DNA of 10,606 bases from Clostridia bacterium (lineage in GTDB: Bacteria > Bacillota > Clostridia > Monoglobales > Monoglobaceae). Below, piece after piece: positions 5,611-10,606 of this stretch (positions are counted from its first letter, which is position 1; the number at the start of each line of letters is the position of its first letter). The stretch spans positions 1 through 10,606 of the forward strand of contig JAFQRU010000021.1 in NCBI GenBank assembly GCA_017409915.1, given 5' to 3'. The notes under the pieces are model-generated. The model had not been told where the DNA came from, made no database searches, and saw only the letters and a list, made by a program, of their open reading frames with translations. A program made the position numbers and the translations under genes.

Positions 5611-5694
5611 CCCCATAATTTTGTGGAATTTGCAAACTGCTGATAAAACTCCACAAGGGGTTTGCCTCAAAATCAAATTATGAGGCAATCCCCT
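5611..5694 (-). promoter_or_regulatory. Competing inverted repeats in the secY-adk gap
   Basis: Hairpin A has 14-nt arms at 5656-5669 and 5681-5694 with a single mismatch and an 11-nt loop, beginning 20 nt after the secY stop. Hairpin B pairs TTGTGGA with TCCACAA (5650-5656 with 5621-5627). It can be extended by pairing the four bases 5657-5660 with 5611-5614 across a 6-nt bulge. Bases 5656-5660 are used by both, so A and extended B exclude each other. Hairpin A is followed by UGUGGAGUUUU rather than a clean U tract, so it is at best a weak terminator. An attenuator or processing role is inference. Confidence 0.5.
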
Positions 5695-5713
5695 GTTTAA
5701 GAACTTTATTTTC

Positions 5714-6994
5714 TTATTCTAAAAATCCCTTGTAGTGACGCATAACCATCTGGGACTCGAGCTGCTTAACAGTTTCGAGAGCAACACCAACTACGATAAG
5801 GATTGATGTTCCACCGATCGCAAAGCCAGCCATTCCGACAACTGTGTTTAAGAAAATCGGAAGAACTGCGATAAGTCCTAAGAATATAGCACCAACCAAA
5901 GTGATTTTTGATAAAACTCTGCTAACGAAATCAGATGTTGGTCTGCCCGGACGGATGCCAGGAACGAAACCGCCGTTCTGTTTCATATTGTTAGCAATTT
6001 CAATTGGGTTGAACTGAATTGCTGTATAGAAATATGTGAAGAACAAAATAAGAATGAAGTAGAATACCCCATAAGTTATTGTTGTTGTGTTAAACACATT
6101 TCTGAGCATCCAGCCCCAGAAGCCTTCAGAGTTTGCTGTAACACCGAAGAAGGAACAAATTGTTCCGGGGAATGCCATAATTGACATAGCAAAAATGATA
6201 GGCATAACACCGGATGATGTAACCTTAATCGGAATATGAGTGCTCTGACCGCCATACATTTTTCTGCCCACTACTCTCTTTGCATACTGAACAGGAATTC
6301 GTCTTTCAGCTTCGTTGAATGTTACAACAAACCCGATAACAACGATTGCAACAATGATGATTGCTAAAACGCCAATCCAGCCGTAGTTGCCTGCTGTTGC
6401 ATAGTTCCAGAGAGACATAACGAGCTGTGGACCACGGGATACGATACCTGCAAAGATGATAAGGGAAATACCGTTACCGATTCCTTTGTCAGTAATCTGT
6501 TCGCCGAGCCACATAAGGAATGCTGTACCTGCTGTAAATGTTATAACAATTACAAATGCGCTTAAAAAGCCAGGATTAACAACTGCACTCTTTAACATGA
6601 AATAAAGACCGATTGCCTGGATAAGAGCCAAAACAACTGTGCCATATCTCATGAGCTGAGCAATTTTCTTTCTTCCTTCTTCTCCTTCTTTCTGCAATCT
6701 TTCAAGAGCTGGGATTGCAACACAAAGAAGCTGCATAATGATTGATGAGTTAATGTATGGTGTAATACTCATCGCAAAAATTGTTGCATTCTGGAAAGCG
6801 CCACCGGATACCATATTGATAAATCCGAAAAGTGTGTTTTCTTTGTTTGCAAAAATTTCAGCCATTACATCGCCTTGGAGAAGTGGAACAGGGATAACTG
6901 ACCCTAAACGAAAAATTACAATCATAAGAAGTGTATATAAGATTCTTTTTCTAAGATCAGCAATCTTCCATGCGTTCTTAATGGTTTCTAACAT
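5714..6994 (-). CDS. secY: Protein translocase subunit SecY
   Basis: SecY is the channel subunit of the SecYEG membrane translocon, which exports unfolded proteins with SecA and inserts membrane proteins with the ribosome. The 426-residue product shows about ten hydrophobic segments, roughly 17-35, 71-93, 113-135, 144-164, 174-190, 204-228, 262-284, 306-325, 362-382 and 386-405. The plug region (about 56-70) precedes TM2 with SITPYINSSIIMQLL. The signature GEQITDKGIGNGIS lies at 164-177, and the cytoplasmic loop RRIPVQYAKR at 231-240. Length is normal. The start codon comes 1 nt after the rplO stop, and the ribosome binding site lies in the end of rplO, so the two are probably translationally coupled. 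Confidence 0.98.
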   Translation of the reverse strand: MLETIKNAWKIADLRKRILYTLLMIVIFRLGSVIPVPLLQGDVMAEIFANKENTLFGFINMVSGGAFQNATIFAMSITPYINSSIIMQLLCVAIPALERLQKEGEEGRKKIAQLMRYGTVVLALIQAIGLYFMLKSAVVNPGFLSAFVIVITFTAGTAFLMWLGEQITDKGIGNGISLIIFAGIVSRGPQLVMSLWNYATAGNYGWIGVLAIIIVAIVVIGFVVTFNEAERRIPVQYAKRVVGRKMYGGQSTHIPIKVTSSGVMPIIFAMSIMAFPGTICSFFGVTANSEGFWGWMLRNVFNTTTITYGVFYFILILFFTYFYTAIQFNPIEIANNMKQNGGFVPGIRPGRPTSDFVSRVLSKITLVGAIFLGLIAVLPIFLNTVVGMAGFAIGGTSILIVVGVALETVKQLESQMVMRHYKGFLE

Positions 6995-6995
6995 C

Positions 6996-7436
6996 TTATA
7001 TCACCTCAACCTTTCCACCGGCAGCAACAATCTTTTCTTCAGCTGTCTTACTAAATCTCTTAGCCTTAACAGTTAAAGACTTTGTGATTTCGCCTCTTCC
7101 TAAGATAACAACGCCGTCACAAATCTTAGAAATAATGCCGTTTTCCTTTAAAACTTCTGCTGTTACTTCAGTTCCGTTTTTAAGTTTATTTAATGCTTCA
7201 ACATTAACAGAAACATATTCCTTTGCGAAAATGTTTGTGAAACCACGCTTTGGAAGTCTTCTGTAAATAGGCATCTGACCACCTTCAAAGCCAGGACGAA
7301 CACCGCCACCGCTGCTAGCGTTCTGACCCTTATGACCGCGTCCGCTAGTCTTGCCGTTACCGCTTCCGTGGCCTCTACCTACTCTGAAATAATCCTTTTT
7401 TGAGCCTTCGCTCGGAGATAATTCATGAAGTTTCAT
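6996..7436 (-). CDS. rplO: 50S ribosomal protein L15
   Basis: L15 is a late-assembly protein with an N-terminal tail that threads into 23S rRNA. The 146-residue product starts MKLHELSPSEGSKKDYFRVG and has a glycine/arginine-rich extension, GRGHGSGNGKTSGRGHKGQ, at 20-38. Then come GFEGGQMPIYRRLPKRGF at 49-66 and a globular L18e/L15-type C-terminal domain. A GAGGAGGTG site lies about 9 nt before the ATG. It follows rpmD by 51 nt and is followed by secY after 1 nt, the standard spc order. Confidence 0.98.
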   Translation of the reverse strand: MKLHELSPSEGSKKDYFRVGRGHGSGNGKTSGRGHKGQNASSGGGVRPGFEGGQMPIYRRLPKRGFTNIFAKEYVSVNVEALNKLKNGTEVTAEVLKENGIISKICDGVVILGRGEITKSLTVKAKRFSKTAEEKIVAAGGKVEVI

Positions 7437-7487
7437 ATTGAGTACACCTCCTCTTACAGTTTTGATTTATTCTCTTTGGGCGCTATA

Positions 7488-7670
7488 TTACGCCTCTTCT
7501 ACCTTTACAAGGTGAGAAACCTTAAATATCATACCTCTGATTTGAGCGTTGTCAGGTTTCTCTACGCACTGATGAAGCTTTCTTAAACCGAGTGCTTCAA
7601 CTGTTGCAATCTGGTCTTTCTTACATCCGATTGTACTCTTTGTAAGTGTAACCTTTAATGTTTTAGCCAT
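7488..7670 (-). CDS. rpmD: 50S ribosomal protein L30
   Basis: This small large-subunit protein of 60 residues starts MAKTLKVTLTKSTIGCKKDQ, with the LGLRKLHQCVEKPDNAQIRGM segment of the family and a short acidic end. L30 binds 23S rRNA near the 5S rRNA side of the subunit. The gene lies between rpsE (34 nt upstream) and rplO (51 nt downstream), its fixed place in the spc operon of bacteria that have L30. Nothing unusual is seen. Confidence 0.97.
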   Translation of the reverse strand: MAKTLKVTLTKSTIGCKKDQIATVEALGLRKLHQCVEKPDNAQIRGMIFKVSHLVKVEEA

Positions 7671-7704
7671 AGGTTATAAACCTCCAATCTCATTTATATA
7701 AGGC

Positions 7705-8235
7705 TTAACCTAAAATTTCTTCAGGCTTTCTGCCTCTGAGCTCAGCAACTTCTTCAATGCTCTTGAGAGCTGCCAAAGCTTCAACTGTTGCGGAAACAAC
7801 ATTTTTAGGGTTGTTGCTTCTTAAACATTTTGTTCTGATATCTCTGATACCTGCAAGCTCAAGCACAGCACGAACCGCGCCGCCTGCGATAACGCCAGTA
7901 CCTACAGAAGCAGGCTTTAAAAGAACTCTTCCTGCACCGTATTCACCGATTACTTCGTGAGGAATTGTTGTTCCAACCATAGGAACAGTAATCATGTTCT
8001 TCTTTGCGTCATCAATACCCTTTCTAATAGCATCAGAAATTTCAGCAGCCTTACCCATACCGTATCCAACATGGCCGTTCTCGTCACCAACAACAACTAA
8101 TGCGCTGAAACGGAATGTTCTACCGCCCTTTACAACCTTGGCAACACGGTTAAGAGTTACTACTGTTTCTTTTATATCAAGAACGCTTGCGTCTACACGC
8201 TCCTGTTTTCTTGTTCTTTCTACTCTTTCTGCCAT
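7705..8235 (-). CDS. rpsE: 30S ribosomal protein S5
   Basis: S5 lies at the back of the small subunit near the mRNA entry and affects decoding accuracy. The 176-residue product has the N-terminal double-stranded-RNA-binding-like domain at about 15-85, with the loop VAKVVKGGRTFRFSALVVVG (31-50) that contains the spectinomycin-contact region, and GYGMGKAAEISDAIRKG. The second domain (about 90-165) has GAGRVLLKPASVGTGVIAGG at 100-119. The loop looks unaltered, so spectinomycin resistance by S5 change is not suggested. The gene lies 22 nt after rplR and 34 nt before rpmD. Confidence 0.98.
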   Translation of the reverse strand: MAERVERTRKQERVDASVLDIKETVVTLNRVAKVVKGGRTFRFSALVVVGDENGHVGYGMGKAAEISDAIRKGIDDAKKNMITVPMVGTTIPHEVIGEYGAGRVLLKPASVGTGVIAGGAVRAVLELAGIRDIRTKCLRSNNPKNVVSATVEALAALKSIEEVAELRGRKPEEILG

Positions 8236-8257
8236 TTATCTTTTCACCTCTTTTAAC

Positions 8258-8620
8258 TTAGAATTCAAGGCCACCTTCACGAGCACCTGCTGCAAGCTCT
8301 GCAACACGGCCGTGATATAAATATCCGCCTCTGTCAAATACAACTTCCTTAATGTTCTTCTCTGCTGCTTTCTTTGCGATAAGCTCACCTACTGCCTTAG
8401 CTGCGCTGCAGTTTCCGCCGTAGTTTGCTTTAAGCTCAGCATCGAGAGTTGAAGCTGATACTAAAGTCTTACCTGTTGTATCATCTATAATCTGAGCATA
8501 GATGTTTTTAAGACTTCTATATACGCAGAGTCTTGGACAAGCCTCTGTTCCGGATATCTTTCTGCGAACTCTTGCGTGACGAGCCTTTCTTGCTGCCTCG
8601 CTGTTCTTTCTTTTAATCAT
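8258..8620 (-). CDS. rplR: 50S ribosomal protein L18
   Basis: L18 binds 5S rRNA together with L5 and attaches it to the central protuberance. The 120-residue product starts with a basic tail, MIKRKNSEAARKARHARVRR, followed by KISGTEACPRLCVYRS. It ends in the conserved VVFDRGGYLYHGRVAELAAG at 93-112 and AREGGLEF. The ribosome binding site AAGGAGGTG lies in the loop of a possible 4-bp CGCA / TGCG hairpin (8640-8627). The gene comes 60 nt after rplF and 22 nt before rpsE. Confidence 0.98.
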   Translation of the reverse strand: MIKRKNSEAARKARHARVRRKISGTEACPRLCVYRSLKNIYAQIIDDTTGKTLVSASTLDAELKANYGGNCSAAKAVGELIAKKAAEKNIKEVVFDRGGYLYHGRVAELAAGAREGGLEF

Positions 8621-8680
8621 TAAAATCGCACCTCCTTGCGGTTTAGGTATAGAAGTATAAAATCAATCCTAAAAATAAGA

Positions 8681-9229
8681 TTATTTCTTCTTAGAACCTG
8701 TTTTACCTTCTTTTCTTCTGATAGTTTCATCAATATACTTGATACCTTTACCCTTATAAGGTTCCGGTGGTCTCTTTTCTCTTACATTCGCAGCGAACTG
8801 ACCTACCTTCTGCTTATCAGGACCTGAGATTATAATCTGGTTAGGCTGAGGAACATCAATTTTTATGCCATCGATTTCTTCCATTTCAACCTGATGAGAA
8901 TAACCAAGGTTCATTACAAGCTTATTGCCCTGCTTTGCAGCTCTGTAACCAACACCGTTGATTTCAAGCTCTTTCTTAAAGCCCTGACTTGCGCCTGTAA
9001 TCATATTTGCGATAAGTGTACGGGTTAATCCGTGTAAAGCCTTGTGTTCTTTCTTTTCACTTGGTCTTTCAACAGTGATTACATTTCCGTCTACCTTGAT
9101 AATCATATCGCTGTTTAATTCCTGTGTTAAAGTGCCCATAGCACCTTTTACAGTAACTTCGTTGTTTGCGCCTACTTTAACCTCAACCCCTGCTGGGATT
9201 TCGATAGGCATCTTACCTATACGAGACAT
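8681..9229 (-). CDS. rplF: 50S ribosomal protein L6
   Basis: L6 has two repeated RNA-binding domains and lies by the factor-binding site close to the sarcin-ricin loop. The 182-residue product starts MSRIGKMPIEIPAGVEVKVG. The first domain ends near 80 (HGLTRTLIANMI) and the second carries the family motif PPEPYKGKGIKY at 154-165. A basic tail with KTGSKKK closes it. The gene comes 17 nt after rpsH with a clear GGAGGA site, and 60 nt before rplR. Confidence 0.98.
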   Translation of the reverse strand: MSRIGKMPIEIPAGVEVKVGANNEVTVKGAMGTLTQELNSDMIIKVDGNVITVERPSEKKEHKALHGLTRTLIANMITGASQGFKKELEINGVGYRAAKQGNKLVMNLGYSHQVEMEEIDGIKIDVPQPNQIIISGPDKQKVGQFAANVREKRPPEPYKGKGIKYIDETIRRKEGKTGSKKK

Positions 9230-9246
9230 TTAATATTCCTCCTTTC

Positions 9247-9645
9247 TTACCAAATAAATGCTAAAACTTCACCGCCAACATTGTTACGGCGAGCTTCCTT
9301 ATCTGTCATGATACCCTTTGATGTAGAGATAATGGCAATACCGAGGCCCTTTAATACTCTTGGAAGTTCTTCGCAAGAAGCATAAATTCTAAGACCCGGC
9401 TTACTTACTCTTTTAAGGCCTGTAATAACCTTATGCTTGTTTTCAGCATACTTAAGAGTTATTCTGATAACGCCCTGTGTTGCGTCGTCGATATACTCAA
9501 CATTCTTAACATATCCTTCATCAAGCAAAATCTTAGCGATTGCCTTTTTCATATTTGACGCAGGAATATCTACGCTTACATGTCTCTGATTATTTGCATT
9601 TCTGATTCTTGTAAGCATATCTGCGATTGGATCTGTAATGTGCAT
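9247..9645 (-). CDS. rpsH: 30S ribosomal protein S8
   Basis: S8 is a primary 16S rRNA binder of the central domain (helix 21) and in E. coli represses the spc operon by binding its mRNA near rplE. The 132-residue product starts MHITDPIADMLTRIRNANNQ and ends with the RNA-binding signature STSKGIMTDKEARRNNVGGE at 107-126, followed by VLAFIW. An AAAAAGGAGG site lies just before the ATG. Upstream is a 121-nt gap from rpsN, long for this operon and with small hairpins, which could hold a regulatory site. Confidence 0.98.
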   Translation of the reverse strand: MHITDPIADMLTRIRNANNQRHVSVDIPASNMKKAIAKILLDEGYVKNVEYIDDATQGVIRITLKYAENKHKVITGLKRVSKPGLRIYASCEELPRVLKGLGIAIISTSKGIMTDKEARRNNVGGEVLAFIW

Positions 9646-9766
9646 ATTTTTTCCTCCTTTTTATAGGATTTTAAGAGTCAGTTTGGCTTTCCGCACTGAT
9701 TATCTTAACCACTTAACCCTTTTTTTGAGTTTCTTAATATTCTTTTGCGGCTACGCCGCCTCTTCC
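9646..9766 (-). promoter_or_regulatory. rpsN-rpsH gap with small inverted repeats
   Basis: The 121-nt gap holds a GCGGC / GCCGC hairpin (9747-9751 with 9755-9759, triloop) 7 nt after the rpsN stop. It also holds a 7-nt direct repeat GGTTAAG in tandem (9718-9704), and a TCAGT / ACTGA pair further down. No U tract follows the first hairpin and no promoter stands out. It may only be a 3' spacer, or a site for S8 feedback; the latter is inference without direct support. Confidence 0.3.
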
Positions 9767-9952
9767 TTACCAGGAAGCTTTCTTAACACCCGGAATTTGA
9801 CCCTTGTATGCCAATTCACGGAAGCAGATTCTGCAAATACCAAACTTACGAAGGTAAGCGTGAGGTCTTCCGCAGATTTTGCATCTGTTGTATTCTCTTG
9901 TAGAATACTTTTGTTTTCTCTGCTGTTTTACAACCATTGACTTTTTAGCCAT
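9767..9952 (-). CDS. rpsN: 30S ribosomal protein S14, zinc type (type Z)
   Basis: S14 lies in the small-subunit head near the decoding A site. The 61-residue product is the short zinc-ribbon form: C24, C27, C40 and C43 in NRCKICGRPHAYLRKF and GICRICFRELAYKG, ending GQIPGVKKASW. The E. coli-type S14 is about 100 residues without zinc, so this length and the cysteines point to a Gram-positive or related lineage. The gene lies 43 nt after rplE and 121 nt before rpsH. Confidence 0.98.
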   Translation of the reverse strand: MAKKSMVVKQQRKQKYSTREYNRCKICGRPHAYLRKFGICRICFRELAYKGQIPGVKKASW

Positions 9953-9995
9953 GCTTTATATTTCCTCCATTCTTACAGAGTCTTGGCAAAATTCA

Positions 9996-10532
9996 TTATC
10001 TTGTAAACGGTGCACCCATAAGTGTAAGAAGCTCTCTTGCTTCTTCGTCTGTCTGAGCTGTTGTTACGAAAATAATATCCATGCCTCTAAGCTTATCAAT
10101 CTTATCATAATCTATTTCAGGGAATATAAGCTGTTCCTTAATACCCATGGAATAGTTACCTCTACCGTCAAATGAATTCGGGTTTATACCTCTGAAGTCA
10201 CGAACACGGGGAAGAGCTGCGTTGAAAAGTCTGTCAACGAACTCATACATCTTCGAGCCTCTGAGTGTAACCTTACAGCCGATGCTCATTCCTTCTCTTA
10301 ATTTGAAGGAAGCAACTGACTTCTTAGCCTTTGTTACAACAGCCTTCTGACCTGTGATAAGTTCAAGGTCATTCATTGCGCTGTCAATAGCCTTTGAATT
10401 TTCTTTTGCTTCGCCAACGCCGATGTTGACAACAACCTTGTCAAGCTTTGGAATCTGCATAACACTTTTGTAGTTATACTTTTTCATCATAGCGTCTTTG
10501 ATTTCTTTTGTATAGCGTTCTTCAAGTCTCAT
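9996..10532 (-). CDS. rplE: 50S ribosomal protein L5
   Basis: L5 binds 5S rRNA with L18 in the central protuberance and touches S13 and P-site tRNA. The 178-residue product starts MRLEERYTKEIKDAMMKKYN, with NIGVGEAKENSKAID at 36-50 and RGSKMYEFVDRLFNAALPRV at 91-110. RDFRGINPNSFDGRGNYSMG follows at 111-130, and the protein ends near GAPFTR. All these are family signatures and the length is normal. An AAGGAGG site lies about 10 nt before the ATG. It follows rplX by 23 nt. Confidence 0.98.
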   Translation of the reverse strand: MRLEERYTKEIKDAMMKKYNYKSVMQIPKLDKVVVNIGVGEAKENSKAIDSAMNDLELITGQKAVVTKAKKSVASFKLREGMSIGCKVTLRGSKMYEFVDRLFNAALPRVRDFRGINPNSFDGRGNYSMGIKEQLIFPEIDYDKIDKLRGMDIIFVTTAQTDEEARELLTLMGAPFTR

Positions 10533-10555
10533 TTAACTGGAACCTCCTTCCGTAA

Positions 10556-10606
10556 TTATTCTCCTATTGTTTCTCCGCACTTCTTGCAGTAACGAACATG
10601 AGTTCC
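10556..10606 (-). CDS. rplX: 50S ribosomal protein L24, C-terminal end (cut by window edge)
   Basis: Sixteen codons and a stop are visible, reading GTHVRYCKKCGETIGE. The tail form R-x-C-K-K-C-G-E is known from clostridial L24, where the last residues carry a Cys-x-x-Cys pair. The place directly before rplE (23 nt) is the invariant spc order. Only the end is seen, so the call rests on position plus this tail. Confidence 0.85.
   Translation of the reverse strand, partial: GTHVRYCKKCGETIGE

Noticed and set aside
5577..5654. Possible 26-codon N-terminal extension of adk from a GTG
   Set aside because: The extension has no family similarity, runs through an intergenic inverted repeat, and the ATG at 5576 gives the normal enzyme start MKLIILAAPG with a GAAAGGA site upstream.
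5656..5694. Reading the long secY-adk hairpin as a true intrinsic terminator
   Set aside because: The transcript after the stem is UGUGGAGUUUU, not a U tract directly after the stem, and no good promoter for adk follows, so full termination would leave adk, map and infA unexpressed.
9747..9759. GCGGC / GCCGC hairpin after rpsN as a terminator
   Set aside because: It is followed by CAAAAG in the transcript rather than U residues, and rpsH, rplF and the rest continue the operon.
678..10175. Many plus-strand open frames of 60-112 codons across the window
   Set aside because: They lie opposite well-identified ribosomal and housekeeping genes, lack recognisable families and convincing ribosome binding sites, and are explained as shadows of the minus-strand genes.
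1..10606. Mobile elements, CRISPR arrays, tRNA or rRNA genes
   Set aside because: No transposase-like gene, spaced repeats, cloverleaf or rRNA sequence was seen; the window is a continuous housekeeping cluster.

Overview
The window is a core ribosomal-protein cluster, and every supported gene lies on the minus strand, so transcription runs from high to low coordinates. Gene order is rplX (C-terminal end only), rplE, rpsN, rpsH, rplF, rplR, rpsE, rpmD, rplO, secY, adk, map, a KOW-domain protein, infA, rpmJ, rpsM, rpsK, rpsD, rpoA, rplQ. After a terminator comes the 5' end of a sodium-pumping decarboxylase beta subunit. This is the spc operon followed by the alpha operon.

The organism looks like a member of the Clostridia (low-GC Gram-positive), possibly a gut anaerobe of the Oscillospiraceae/Ruminococcaceae type. 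The evidence is the short zinc-type S14, the adk-map-KOW-infA block between secY and rpmJ, rpsD lying inside the alpha operon (in Bacillus it is elsewhere), strong GGAGG-type ribosome binding sites, AT-rich gaps, a zinc LID in adenylate kinase, and the biotin/sodium decarboxylase gene. The family-level placement is inference.

Layout: 10606-5714 holds spc ribosomal proteins and secY, closely packed (most gaps 1-60 nt, 121 nt between rpsN and rpsH). 5713-5577 is a 137-nt gap with competing inverted repeats. 5576-3664 holds adk, map, KOW and infA. 3663-3547 contains a consensus SigA promoter, probably the main alpha-operon promoter. 3546-348 holds rpmJ, rpsM, rpsK, rpsD, rpoA and rplQ, with an unusual 177-nt leader before rpsM. 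340-305 is the terminator. 286-1 is a new promoter and the decarboxylase gene start.

The genes jointly supply ribosome parts, the RNA polymerase alpha subunit, the Sec channel, nucleotide balance (Adk), N-terminal methionine removal (Map) and translation initiation (IF-1). No new multi-gene system is visible. The points of interest are in the intergenic regions: an internal promoter, structured gaps that could be regulatory leaders, two start-codon corrections, and one poorly characterised KOW protein.
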